Shown one piece after another: positions 7,640-16,175 of a stretch of 27,742 bases of DNA. The stretch lies in the NCBI GenBank assembly GCA_023456105.1, contig JAEYAO010000026.1:1-27742 (forward strand). The letters are read 5' to 3'. Each line of letters begins with the position of its first letter. Position 1 is the stretch's first letter. Made by a program: the position numbers and the translations under genes. Below the pieces are notes generated by a model that had not been told where the DNA came from, made no database searches, and worked only from the letters and a program-made list of their open reading frames with translations. Source of the DNA: Pseudomonadota bacterium (GTDB lineage: Bacteria > Pseudomonadota > Alphaproteobacteria > Caulobacterales > Caulobacteraceae).

Positions 7640-8484
7640 GGCGGCCGCTGTCGCAAGCCCGAGAGGGCATGATCCTGCTGAACGTCCTGGTGATCGTGGC
7701 GATCGCGGCGGCGGCGGTGGCGGTGATGATCGCGGCGCAGGACATCGAGGTGCAGCGCACCATCCGCCTCCGCGACGCCTCTCAGGCCCAGGCCTATGGC
7801 CGGGCGGGCGAGCTGTCGGCCGTGGTCGCCCTGCGTCGCGACGGCGTCTCCGCGCCGACGCTGGACGCCTACAGCGAGCCTTGGGCCGCGATCGCGCAGC
7901 GACCGATCGCCATCCCGAACGGCCGCTTCGCCCTGGCCGTGGTTGATGAGCAGGCGCGCTTCAATCTTAACAGCCTGAAGTCGGGCGACGCCATCGAAGC
8001 CTCGCGTTTCGCCCGCATCGCCCGCGAGCTGGGCGTGTCCCAGCCGGGCGTCGTCGCCATCGCCGGCGTGATCGCGGCCGTTGGTCCCCTGCAAGACGAA
8101 AGCCTGCTGCGCACGGCCGGTGTCGATCCCGCCGATCTGGAGCGCCTGCGCCCGTTCGTGGCCTTCCTGCCTGAAGACGCCAGCCTCAACCTGAACACCG
8201 CCTCCCCCGAACTGCTGCGCCTGCTCCTGGAAGACGCCGATGCGGTTCGCCGCCTGGTCGATCTGCGCAACAGCAAGGGCGCACTGGACGAGGCGGACCT
8301 TGTGACGCTGGGGCTGCAGAATGTCGGCGGCCTGACCTCCAGCCACTTCGCCGTGGTCACCGACGTGCGCGTAGGCGAGGTGGAGCAGCGGGTGCAAAGC
8401 CGCCTGACGCGCTTCCTTGCGCCGGAACAGGTGGTGGTGTCGGTCTCCTCCCGCAGGCGCCTAGACGCCGCCGGCGGCGTCTAG
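7636..8484 (+). CDS. gspK: Type II secretion minor pseudopilin GspK
   Basis: Largest minor pseudopilin, which caps the pseudopilus. I chose the GTG at 7636, overlapping the gspJ stop (GTGA); an open frame extends upstream through gspJ but is not used. It has 282 residues. The leader is MRRPLSQAREG; the mature N-terminus is MILLNVLVIVAIAAAAVAVM, with Asn instead of Glu at +5, as expected because GspK lacks the conserved Glu. The body has the GspK features QARFNLNSL, a helix-hairpin-helix-like region, and SLNLNTASPELL, then the VVTDVRVGE strand. The stop codon (8482-8484) lies inside a perfect 42-bp palindrome. It is the last gene of the T2SS block in this window. Confidence 0.92.
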   Translation: MRRPLSQAREGMILLNVLVIVAIAAAAVAVMIAAQDIEVQRTIRLRDASQAQAYGRAGELSAVVALRRDGVSAPTLDAYSEPWAAIAQRPIAIPNGRFALAVVDEQARFNLNSLKSGDAIEASRFARIARELGVSQPGVVAIAGVIAAVGPLQDESLLRTAGVDPADLERLRPFVAFLPEDASLNLNTASPELLRLLLEDADAVRRLVDLRNSKGALDEADLVTLGLQNVGGLTSSHFAVVTDVRVGEVEQRVQSRLTRFLAPEQVVVSVSSRRRLDAAGGV

Positions 8485-8493
8485 GCGCCTGCG
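8452..8493. terminator. Perfect 42-bp palindrome over the gspK stop; probable bidirectional terminator
   Basis: Two 21-base arms (8452-8472 and 8473-8493) are exact reverse complements with no spacer, centred on CCGCCGGCGG. The gspK stop TAG at 8482-8484 is in the right arm, so the left arm encodes the last residues of GspK. No T-run follows on either strand, so it is not a classic intrinsic terminator. It lies 70 bp from the phoD stop between two convergent transcripts, where a strong hairpin could stop both or protect their 3' ends. The structure is certain; the function is inferred. Confidence 0.6.
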
Positions 8494-8563
8494 CAGTATC
8501 GCAAAGCCGCCCCGGAACAGCCGGACGGAGTTCAACCGGCCGTCTGTCGAACTCAAAGCGGCG

Positions 8564-10243
8564 TCAGACCTCCGTCAGCCGCCGCTCGGCGCTGTTCACG
8601 CCGAAACGCTTCACGACCGAGGCGGTGTAGGGCTTGGCGGTGATGGTCGATACGGCCCAAAGCTCGGCCGTCGCGCGCTCCGGCGTCAGTGTCAGCAGCA
8701 CGAAGCCCTTGGACGCCTGGTCGCAGAAGACCACCTCGTCGCTGGCCGCCGCCAGCGCCTGTCCGAGCGGCAGTCCGGCGACGGCGTCGCCCGGAGACGG
8801 GCTGGAGATGGCGGAGGTCCCGAACTCGACCGCACGCCGCTCGCCGCCCGCGTCCTTCAGCTCGTTGACCCAGAAGGCGTGGCTGTCGCCAGCCAGGACG
8901 ATCGGCTCGACGCCGGCGGTCTTGAACGTCTGGTACAGCCGCTCGCGGCCCGCCGGATAGCCGTCCCAGCTGTCGAGGTTGAAGGGCAGGCCGAGCTTGA
9001 ACAGTTGCAGCGCACCCTGAATCCGGGGACGAACCTCCTCCGGCAAGCTCGACATGAGCTGCGCGATCTGGGCGGCGGGAACCATGCGTTCGACGTCGGG
9101 TCCCTTGACCCGCGCCATCACCACCTGATTGCCCAGGATCTGCCAGGGCCGGCCAGCCGCCTTGGATGCGGCCAGTTCCCCGCCGATCCAGCGGCGCTGC
9201 TCGTCGCCCAGCAGGTCGCGATCGTCTGCGTTGCGCAAGGCCTCAAAGGCGGCGACGTCCGGCGCGCCCGCCGCCGTGCGGGGCATGTCGGCGAAGTCCA
9301 GCTGCTCGTTGCGAGCCAAAAGACGCGTCTCGACCATGATCAGGCTGGCGAGATCGCCGAAGTGAAAGCTGCGGTTGATCGCCTCCTTCAAGCCGCCGGC
9401 CCTGGGTTCCCGGATGGGCATCCATTCGTAGTAGGCGCGCAGGGCGGCCGCCTTGCGCACGGCGAAGTCGCCTTCGGTCGCCGGCTGATGGTTCTCGGCG
9501 CCACTGGCCCAGGTGTCGTTGGTGACCTCGTGGTCGTCCCAGACGCAGATGAAGGCGGCGCGCGCGTGGGCGGCCTGAAGATCGGGGTCCGACTTGTATT
9601 GGGCGTGACGCGTCCGATAGTCGGCCAGCGAGACGATCTCATGCGGCGGCTGCGGCGTACGGTTCAGGCGCGCGCCGTTCACCATGCCGTAGTCGTCCGG
9701 CTCCGCCCCGTATTCGTAGATGTAGTCGCCGAGGTGAACCACCGCGTCCAGCCGTTCCAGCCTGGCGATGGCGTCATAGGCGTTGAACAGGCCGCCGGGG
9801 TACAGCTGGCAGGACACCACGGCCATCGCGACCTGCGGCGTCGCCCCTTCCGGCAGGGTGCGCACGCGCCCGACGGGCGACACGACGTCCGCCGCCGTGA
9901 AGCGGTAGAAGTATTCCTGGCCGGGCTCGAGCCCCTGACCGTCAAGGTCGTGCTTGACGGTGAAGTCGCGCTCGACCTGCGCGCGCAGGCCCGAGGATCG
10001 GCGCACCACGTCCCGGAACTCGGCGTCGCGTGCGACTTCGAGCGTCACCGGGATGTCCCCCGAAGCAGGATCGGCGGGGGTCACGCGCGTCCAGAACACC
10101 GCCGAATGCCGGTCAGGATCGCCGCTGGCGACGCCGTGCAGAAAGGCGGGCCGACCTTGGACCAAGGCCGGGGCGGTGGCGCAGGCGCCCGTGGCGGCCC
10201 CCGCTCCGAACAGGCCTAGAAGACTGCGGCGATCAAGCTTCAT
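8564..10243 (-). CDS. phoD: PhoD-family alkaline phosphatase / phosphodiesterase, exported
   Basis: Metal-dependent phosphomonoesterase/phosphodiesterase, 559 residues. The N-terminus MKLDRRSLLGLFGAGAATGA carries twin arginines before a hydrophobic stretch (Tat-type signal). Cys21 follows and could be lipidated, but the lipobox is poor. An N-terminal beta-sandwich (about 33-130) is followed by the phosphatase core: SCQLYPGG with Cys145, VVHLGDYIYEYG (about 168-179), VWDDHEVTND (about 234-243), and late LAGDSHAFWVNEL. These are the PhoD metal and active-site motifs. It follows the TonB receptor gene by 11 bp, and its AGGAG site starts in the receptor stop codon, so the two are coupled. Family membership is firm; substrate (phosphodiesters, phospholipid headgroups, nucleotides) is unknown. 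Confidence 0.93.
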   Translation of the reverse strand: MKLDRRSLLGLFGAGAATGACATAPALVQGRPAFLHGVASGDPDRHSAVFWTRVTPADPASGDIPVTLEVARDAEFRDVVRRSSGLRAQVERDFTVKHDLDGQGLEPGQEYFYRFTAADVVSPVGRVRTLPEGATPQVAMAVVSCQLYPGGLFNAYDAIARLERLDAVVHLGDYIYEYGAEPDDYGMVNGARLNRTPQPPHEIVSLADYRTRHAQYKSDPDLQAAHARAAFICVWDDHEVTNDTWASGAENHQPATEGDFAVRKAAALRAYYEWMPIREPRAGGLKEAINRSFHFGDLASLIMVETRLLARNEQLDFADMPRTAAGAPDVAAFEALRNADDRDLLGDEQRRWIGGELAASKAAGRPWQILGNQVVMARVKGPDVERMVPAAQIAQLMSSLPEEVRPRIQGALQLFKLGLPFNLDSWDGYPAGRERLYQTFKTAGVEPIVLAGDSHAFWVNELKDAGGERRAVEFGTSAISSPSPGDAVAGLPLGQALAAASDEVVFCDQASKGFVLLTLTPERATAELWAVSTITAKPYTASVVKRFGVNSAERRLTEV

Positions 10244-10254
10244 CGGATCGGCTC

Positions 10255-12762
10255 CTAGTACCGCAGCTTCAGGGCGAGGCCGTAGGACGCCGGTCGCCCG
10301 GCGATGAACGTGGGCAGACCCAGGCTGTCGCCGGTGTTGCCGGCATCCTTGATGTACTCTTCATCCAGGATGTTCTCGCCAAACGCTTCGACGCCCCAGG
10401 CGCCGCCGTCGGCTTCGTAGCGGACCCGCAGGTTCAGCAGGCCAAAGCTGTCCTGACGCTCGTCCTGGATCAGGTCGGGCACGAAGTTGTCGCTCTGCAG
10501 CTCCGGCCGGTCGTTGTCGTCGTCGAAGAACATCTCCGACTGCCAGGTGTAGGTCGGCAGCACCTCGATCGCACCGCCCCGCACCGGGGTGCGCCACACG
10601 GCGCCCAGCGACGCGCGGTGGTCCGGCGACAGGCGGAAGCGATTGCCGTCGTAGATGCCCGCCTCGAACCGCGAATGGTTGTAGCCATAGGTCCCGAACA
10701 GCTCGAACGCGTCGGTCAGCTGAAGCGTCGCCTGCCCTTCAAAGCCGTAGGACAGCGCTTCGCCAGCGTTGGTGGTGATGAAGCTGGTGCCGTCCTGTAT
10801 AGTCGTCTGGAAGTTCTGGTAATCGTAGCGGTAGATGGCGCCGTCGAGCCGCAGCCGCCGGTCCATCAGCGCCGCCTTGGCGCCGACCTCGAAGCTGTCC
10901 ACCGTCTCAGCGGCGACGGGGCTGAATCGGGGCTGACCCTGCGGTGCGGACGGCGCCGCCGCGCTGATCACCTCGGGCCGGCGGCCCCGGGCGTAGTTGG
11001 CGTAGAGGTTGGCGTCATCCGACAGCGCGTACCGCGCCGTGACCCGCCAGGTCAGGCCGTCGTCTTCGGAGTCGACATAGACGAAATCGCCGTTGTTCGG
11101 CGTCGGCTGAGCCGTCAGACCGAAGAGCGGAAAGGCGGCGGCTGGGAGCGACAGTACGGCAGGGTTGGCCAGGGCCGCCAGCACCGCCGGTATCTGCGCC
11201 GCCGGAACCGCGCCCTGCTGCACGGCGAGCAGACCGCCCAGGACCGAGCGGCTCTGCACCGAGTTGGCGAAGCCTGTGGTCTTGTCGTCGCGGGTGTAGC
11301 GAAGCCCCGCCGACATCTCGAACCGATCGGTGAAGGCGTAGGTCGCATCGGCGAAGACGTCATAGGACGTCAGCTCCGAGCTGTTGGTGGGCGTCTCGAT
11401 GTGGGCGGGCTTCAGATTGGCCGCGATCGGACCGGCGAAGGCGCCGGCCCCCAGCGGGGTCAGCAGCGCCGCCAGAGCGCCACGCGCCACCGTCGGATAG
11501 GCCGCGAGCGGAAGCGTATTGATCCCAGCCGCCGTCGGCGAGCCGTCCAGCAGTCCCGACAGCTGCGCCAGCGCCACGCGCTCGTCGAACTGGGTCGGCG
11601 TGCGCTGATAGCCTTCTTCCTGGAACCATCCGGCGCCGACGAAGCCGGTCAGGCGGCCGCCGCCGTCGAAGCCCAGGCGCAGGTCCTGGCTCCATTGCGT
11701 GCCGTGCGCGTCCTCGGCCGCCGTCAGGATCGGCAGGGACACGCCATCGGCGTCAAAGGTCTCGTAGGAGTCGAATTCACGATAAGCGGTGGTCGCGTTC
11801 AGCGTCCACTCCGGCGACAGGTCGATGCGGCTAAGGGCCGTCACGCCCCAGACCTCGCGGTCCAGCCCCAGGCTCTTGCCGCCGTCAAACGCCGCGCCAC
11901 GGGTCAGCGCGGCGCCTTCCCATGGCGCGCGATCGCCCAGAACCACACCGGTGACCGGGTCTGCGGGCGCATAGGCGATCGACTTGAACGAGGTGCCGGA
12001 CGCCTGATCGGTCTGATAGTTGCCGATGACGTCCACCCGCACCGCATCCGTCGGGGTCCAGGCGCCGGACAGGCGCAAGGCCTTGGTGTCGATGGCGTTG
12101 TAGTCCTCACCGCCCAACAGATTCTCGACATAGCCGTCGCGCGTCTTCATGCGCGCAGCCAGGCGGACAGCGGCGTCTTCGCCAACGGGAGCGTTGAGAG
12201 CGCCCTCGACCGAGACATAACCCTCGTCGCCGGCTTCCAGCTCGGCATAGGCGCCGGTCTGTCCAGGTCGGGCGCGGTTCTGGACGATGTTCACCGCACC
12301 AATCAGGGCGCCGCGTCCGTAGAGGGTCGACTGCGGTCCCTTGGCGACCTCGACCCGCTCCAGGTCGAAAAGCTCGACATAGGAGCCGCGCGACTTGGAG
12401 ATCGACACCCCGTCCTGGAACACCGACACGCGCGGCTCGGAAGTGGCGGCGCCCGAGTCCGAGGTGATGCCGCGCATCACGAACCCCGGATTGTTCGGTG
12501 ACTGGTTCTGCACCAGAAAGCCCGGCGTGAAGGCCGACAGCTGATCGAACTCCTGGATGCCCAGGCGGTCCAGAAACTCGCCGGAATAGGCGGTCAGGGC
12601 GAACGGCACCTCGATCGGGTCCTGCTCCCGCAGCTGAGCGGTGACGACGATGTCCTCGACCGTGCCGACGGAGGCGGCGTCTTGAGCGGAAGCCGCTCCC
12701 GCCCAGACGGTCCCTATAGCCGCCGCCGTAAGCAGCTGCCCCTTCCGAATCGATACCGTCAT
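10255..12762 (-). CDS. TonB-dependent outer-membrane receptor
   Basis: Outer-membrane active transporter, 835 residues. The signal peptide ends AGAASA with cleavage before QDAAS (about residue 27). A TonB box, DIVVTAQ, lies at 37-43. The plug domain follows (LTAYSGEFLDRLGIQEFDQL, then RGITSD, then VAKGPQSTLYGRGALIGAVNIV). The rest is a 22-strand barrel with alternating aromatic strands and ends LALKLRY, with the C-terminal aromatic residue needed for barrel insertion. No N-terminal signalling domain is present, so it does not signal to an anti-sigma factor. It is most like the catecholate/Fec-like large group, but the substrate cannot be read from sequence; the coupled phosphatase suggests an organophosphate compound. 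It is the first gene of a two-gene operon. Confidence 0.95.
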   Translation of the reverse strand: MTVSIRKGQLLTAAAIGTVWAGAASAQDAASVGTVEDIVVTAQLREQDPIEVPFALTAYSGEFLDRLGIQEFDQLSAFTPGFLVQNQSPNNPGFVMRGITSDSGAATSEPRVSVFQDGVSISKSRGSYVELFDLERVEVAKGPQSTLYGRGALIGAVNIVQNRARPGQTGAYAELEAGDEGYVSVEGALNAPVGEDAAVRLAARMKTRDGYVENLLGGEDYNAIDTKALRLSGAWTPTDAVRVDVIGNYQTDQASGTSFKSIAYAPADPVTGVVLGDRAPWEGAALTRGAAFDGGKSLGLDREVWGVTALSRIDLSPEWTLNATTAYREFDSYETFDADGVSLPILTAAEDAHGTQWSQDLRLGFDGGGRLTGFVGAGWFQEEGYQRTPTQFDERVALAQLSGLLDGSPTAAGINTLPLAAYPTVARGALAALLTPLGAGAFAGPIAANLKPAHIETPTNSSELTSYDVFADATYAFTDRFEMSAGLRYTRDDKTTGFANSVQSRSVLGGLLAVQQGAVPAAQIPAVLAALANPAVLSLPAAAFPLFGLTAQPTPNNGDFVYVDSEDDGLTWRVTARYALSDDANLYANYARGRRPEVISAAAPSAPQGQPRFSPVAAETVDSFEVGAKAALMDRRLRLDGAIYRYDYQNFQTTIQDGTSFITTNAGEALSYGFEGQATLQLTDAFELFGTYGYNHSRFEAGIYDGNRFRLSPDHRASLGAVWRTPVRGGAIEVLPTYTWQSEMFFDDDNDRPELQSDNFVPDLIQDERQDSFGLLNLRVRYEADGGAWGVEAFGENILDEEYIKDAGNTGDSLGLPTFIAGRPASYGLALKLRY

Positions 12763-13032
12763 TCTTGCAGTCCCCCGACTTGGCGATGTCAGGGGGGCTT
12801 AGCGAGGCGCGTTATCAGGAAGACGACCCTTTTGCGCAGGGCCGGCGACGTCCTCGCGGACAAACCGCGACAAACATCCCGCTCACGGACATTTCCATGT
12901 CCGCGACGTCCCCATCGGCGATTCACCCACGCCCGACTCCGGCTAGGCGGCCGGGTCGGAAGACGCCTCGTCCGCGCCGGCGATTGGCCTTCGCCGCTCG
13001 ACACAGACCGACGCTATTGGAACCCATCGCGA
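12763..13032 (-). promoter_or_regulatory. Upstream region of the TonB-receptor/phoD operon with repeats
   Basis: 270 bp between paoC and the receptor start. On the minus strand there is a 10-bp direct repeat, TTTGTCGCGG followed at once by TTTGTCCGCG (near 12855-12875). A perfect inverted repeat CGGACAT-TTCC-ATGTCCG lies at 12886-12903. A larger imperfect inverted repeat flanks both (about 12848-12862 and 12898-12910; GACGTC..CGCGGACA against TGTCCGCGACGTC). An imperfect GC hairpin (12772-12797) sits next to the start codon. These look like operator and leader structures. No convincing sigma-73 or Pho-box match was found. Confidence 0.4.
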
Positions 13033-15228
13033 TCAGGCCACCTCGGGCAACCGGTCTAGGTATTTGTCGAGGGTGATCGGATACTCGCGGATGCGCACGC
13101 CCGTCGCATTGTAGAGGGCGTTGGCCACCGCGGCGCCGACGCCGCAGAGACCCAGTTCGCCCACGCCCTTCGCCTTCATCGGCGACACCTTGTCGTCGGC
13201 CTCGTCCAGGAACACAACCTCCTGATGCGGAATGTCGGCGTGGACCGGGACCTCGTAGCTGGCGAGGTCGTGATTGACGAAGAAGCCGATGCGCTTGTCC
13301 ACCGCGAGCTCCTCCATCAGCGCCCCGCCGACGCCCATCGTCATGGCGCCGATCACCTGGCTGCGGGCGGTCTTGGGATTGAGGATGCGCCCCGCCGCGC
13401 AGACCGCCAGCATGCGCCGGATCTGCGTCTGGCCGGTGAAGCGGTCGACCGCCGCCTCGACGAAGTGGGCGCCGAAGGTGGACTGCTGGTAACGCTCCGA
13501 CAGGTCGCCCCACTCCATGGCGTCTTCAGCCACCAGATCACCATCCCGCGCGGCGCGGCCCAGCGGCGCCGATCGCCGGCCGCTGCGCACCCGGCCTCCG
13601 GAGAAATCGGCGTCATCCGGGTTCAACTCCAGCCGCTCGGCCGCCAGTCGCCTCAGCTTGACGCAGGCCGCATAGACGCCCGAGGTCGCGCTGTTCGCGC
13701 CCCACTGACCGCCCGAACCGGCGGACGCCGGAAAGCTGGAGTCGCCCAGCACCACCGAGACGCGGTCCAGGTCGACGCCCAGCATCTCCGCCGCCGTTTG
13801 GGCGATGATGGTGTAGCTGCCGGTGCCGATGTCGGTCATGTCGGTCTCGACCGTGACCCGCCCGTCGGCGCTGAGCCGCACGCGGGCGGCCGACGTCATG
13901 TTCATGTTGTTGCGGAAGGCGGCGGCCACGCCCATTCCGACCAGCCAGCGGCCGTCCTGGGTCGCGCCAGGCGCGGCCCGGCGGCTCCAGCCGAAGCGCT
14001 CGGCGCCCTCCTGAAGACACCGCACCAGCTGGCGCTGAGAGAACGGCCGTTCCGGCTTCATCGGATCGACCTGGGTGTCGTTCATGACGCGGAAGGCGAC
14101 CGGGTCCATGCCCAGCTTCTCGGCCATCTCGTCCATGGCGATCTCCAGCACCATCATGCCCGGCGCCTCGCCCGGCGCGCGCATGGCGTTGCCCTCGGGC
14201 AGGTCCAGCTCGGCCAGACGCAGACGGGTGGCGATGGCCGGACTGCCATAGAGCAGTTGCGTCTGGCTCGTCGCCGTCTCCGGCCCGCCTCCGGGCAGAT
14301 CGCCGCTCCAGCTCTCGTGCGAGATCGCCTTGATGCAGCCGTCGCGCTCGGCCCCGATGCGGACACGCTGAAGCGTCGCCGGGCGATGGGTGGTGTTGTT
14401 GCTGATGAAGGGTCGCGGCAGGGCGACCTTGACCGGGCGACGCACCTCGCGCGCCGCCAGCGCGGCCAGCAGCACGTCCGCGCGCAGGAACAGCTTTCCG
14501 CCGAACCCGCCGCCCACATAGGGAGACGAAATCCGCACCTTCTCCTCCGGAATCTTCAGCGTCGCGGCCAGATCCCCGCGGCCCCAGTCGATCATCTGGT
14601 TGGACGTCCAGACAAACAGCTCGTCGCCGTTCCACCGCGCGACGGAGGCGTGCGGCTCCATCATCGCATGACTCTGGTCCGGGGTATGGTACTCCTCGTC
14701 CAGGGTGACGGGCGCCGCTGCGAACGCGGCGTCGAAGTCGCCCGAGGTCTTGTCGGCGTTCTCGCCTTCCGGCTCCTTGGCCGCGCCGCGCTGGTCTTCC
14801 AGGCTGAAGCGCCCCTGCGAGCGGCCATAGCTGACCTTGAGGCGCGAAGCGGCCGCCCGCGCCTGTTCAAAGGTCTCGGCGACCACCACCGCGATCGCCT
14901 GGTGATAGTGCTGCACCTCCGGCCCGGCCAGCAGAGCGGCGGTGTTGCGCTCGCCCTTGCCCAGCTCGCCCGCATTCCGGGCGGTGACGACGCCCAAAAC
15001 ACCCGGCGAGGCCAGAACGGCCGCATCGTCGATCGCCCGTATCCGCCCCTTGGCGATGGCCGATCCCACCACATAGCCGTAGGCGGCGGTCTCGACGCCC
15101 TGGGTGTGCTCATAGGCGTAGAGCGCGCGACCCGTGGTCTTCAGCGGGCCGTCGATCCTGTCGTGCGGACGTCCGACGACCTTCATCTGGTCGATGGGAT
15201 TGGGGCCGGCGGGGTGTTCGAACTTCAT
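13033..15228 (-). CDS. paoC: Aldehyde oxidoreductase molybdenum-binding subunit PaoC
   Basis: Molybdopterin-cytosine-dinucleotide subunit of a periplasmic aldehyde oxidase, 731 residues from the ATG at 15228. The start MKFEHPAGPNPIDQMKVVGR, then DRIDGPLKTTGRALYAYE, closely follows E. coli PaoC (YagR, about 732 residues). Cofactor-region motifs include YVGGGFGGK, MRAPGEAPGMM and GGQWGANSATSGVY. The C-terminal KGVGELGLCGVGAAV holds the expected catalytic Glu at about 691. The start overlaps the paoB stop by 4 nt (ATGA). It carries no signal peptide and is probably co-exported with PaoA. The substrate range (aromatic or aliphatic aldehydes) is inferred from the family. Confidence 0.95.
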   Translation of the reverse strand: MKFEHPAGPNPIDQMKVVGRPHDRIDGPLKTTGRALYAYEHTQGVETAAYGYVVGSAIAKGRIRAIDDAAVLASPGVLGVVTARNAGELGKGERNTAALLAGPEVQHYHQAIAVVVAETFEQARAAASRLKVSYGRSQGRFSLEDQRGAAKEPEGENADKTSGDFDAAFAAAPVTLDEEYHTPDQSHAMMEPHASVARWNGDELFVWTSNQMIDWGRGDLAATLKIPEEKVRISSPYVGGGFGGKLFLRADVLLAALAAREVRRPVKVALPRPFISNNTTHRPATLQRVRIGAERDGCIKAISHESWSGDLPGGGPETATSQTQLLYGSPAIATRLRLAELDLPEGNAMRAPGEAPGMMVLEIAMDEMAEKLGMDPVAFRVMNDTQVDPMKPERPFSQRQLVRCLQEGAERFGWSRRAAPGATQDGRWLVGMGVAAAFRNNMNMTSAARVRLSADGRVTVETDMTDIGTGSYTIIAQTAAEMLGVDLDRVSVVLGDSSFPASAGSGGQWGANSATSGVYAACVKLRRLAAERLELNPDDADFSGGRVRSGRRSAPLGRAARDGDLVAEDAMEWGDLSERYQQSTFGAHFVEAAVDRFTGQTQIRRMLAVCAAGRILNPKTARSQVIGAMTMGVGGALMEELAVDKRIGFFVNHDLASYEVPVHADIPHQEVVFLDEADDKVSPMKAKGVGELGLCGVGAAVANALYNATGVRIREYPITLDKYLDRLPEVA

Positions 15229-16175
15229 GCCCGGGCCTCCGAGATCGCGGCGGCCAGGGTGCGCCTGGCCAGGGTCACCTTGAAGGCGTTGTCGGGCTGG
15301 GGCCGCGCGCCCGCGAAGACCTGGTCCGCCACCGCGGCCGCGCCCTCGCGCATCGCGCCTTCCGCCGCCTCCACCCGCCAGGGCTTGTGCGCCACGCCGC
15401 CAAAGGCCGCGCGTCCGCTCCCGTCCGGCTGGATCACCGACGCGACGGACACCAGCGCGAAGGCGTAGGACGCCCGATCCCGCACCTTGTGATAGCTGTG
15501 CGTCCCTCCGATCGGAGGCGGCAGGGTCACGGCGGTGATCAGTTCGCCCGGCTCCAGATTGACGTCGCGTTGCGGGGTGTCTCCCGGCAGGCGGTGGAAG
15601 TCGGCGATCGGCAGGCTGCGGGTCTCGCCGCTCGGCGTCACCGTCTCGACCACGGCGTCCAGCACGCGCATCGCCACCGCCATGTCGCCGGGATAGGTGG
15701 CGATGCAGGAGTCGCTTACGCCGATCACCGCAAGCTGACGCGCAAAGCCGCCGATGGCCGAGCAGCCGGTGCCCGGCTCGCGCTTGTTGCACGCTTGATC
15801 GGTGTCATAGAAATAGGGGCACCGCGTGCGCTGAAGCAGATTGCCGCCCGTGGTCGCCTTGTTGCGCAGCTGGCCGGAGGCGCCCGCCACAATGGCCTTG
15901 GTCAAGACGCCGTAGTCGCGCCGCACGCGCGGATGACTGGCCAGGGCGGTGTTGGTCACCAGGGTTCCGATCCTGAGCCCGCCCTCCTCCGTATCCTCGA
16001 TGCGGTCCAGCCCGAGGTCCTGAACATCGACCAGATGGTCCGGCGTCTCGATCTCCAGCTTCATCAGATCGAGCAGATTGGTCCCGCCGGCGATGAATTT
16101 GGCGCCCGGACGCGCCGCCACCGCCGCCGCGGCTTCGGCGGGCGTGCGGGCGCGTTCGTAGGTGAAGGCCCTCAT
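15225..16175 (-). CDS. paoB: Aldehyde oxidoreductase FAD subunit PaoB with a [4Fe-4S] loop
   Basis: FAD-binding electron-transfer subunit, 316 residues from the ATG at 16175 (E. coli PaoB is about 318). FAD-binding stretches are KFIAGGTNLLDLM at 26-38 and TTGGNLLQRTRCPYF at about 108-122. Cys at 119, 129 and 138 (CPYFYDTDQACNKREPGTGC), plus probably Cys157, match the extra [4Fe-4S] cluster that distinguishes PaoB from standard xanthine-dehydrogenase FAD subunits. The C-terminal half has the CO-dehydrogenase flavoprotein fold (SYHKVRDRASYAFALVSVA). It overlaps paoA and paoC by 4 nt each. No signal peptide is seen, consistent with hitch-hiking export with PaoA. Confidence 0.95.
   Translation of the reverse strand: MRAFTYERARTPAEAAAAVAARPGAKFIAGGTNLLDLMKLEIETPDHLVDVQDLGLDRIEDTEEGGLRIGTLVTNTALASHPRVRRDYGVLTKAIVAGASGQLRNKATTGGNLLQRTRCPYFYDTDQACNKREPGTGCSAIGGFARQLAVIGVSDSCIATYPGDMAVAMRVLDAVVETVTPSGETRSLPIADFHRLPGDTPQRDVNLEPGELITAVTLPPPIGGTHSYHKVRDRASYAFALVSVASVIQPDGSGRAAFGGVAHKPWRVEAAEGAMREGAAAVADQVFAGARPQPDNAFKVTLARRTLAAAISEARA

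Noticed and set aside
8572..8594. Lipoprotein assignment or PulG-like features for PhoD or GspK C-termini
   Set aside because: Cys21 of PhoD has Gly at -2 and Thr at -3, a poor lipobox; left as a possibility only in the PhoD entry.
8879..10219. Plus-strand open frame (446 codons) opposite phoD
   Set aside because: Shadow of phoD; no start-site support and no domain.
10030..12501. Long plus-strand open frame (823 codons) opposite the TonB receptor
   Set aside because: It is antisense to a receptor with clear signal peptide, plug and barrel. The composition is Arg/Gln/Gly-rich low-complexity text typical of high-GC antisense frames, with no domain.
12855..12875. Possible Pho box upstream of the TonB receptor/phoD operon
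   Set aside because: The TTTGTC repeats have a 10-bp period and lack the TGTCA core at 11-bp spacing, so they do not fit the known Pho-box pattern; kept only as an unexplained direct repeat.
13225..15468. Plus-strand open frame (747 codons) opposite paoC
   Set aside because: Antisense of a well-conserved molybdenum subunit; no recognisable motif.
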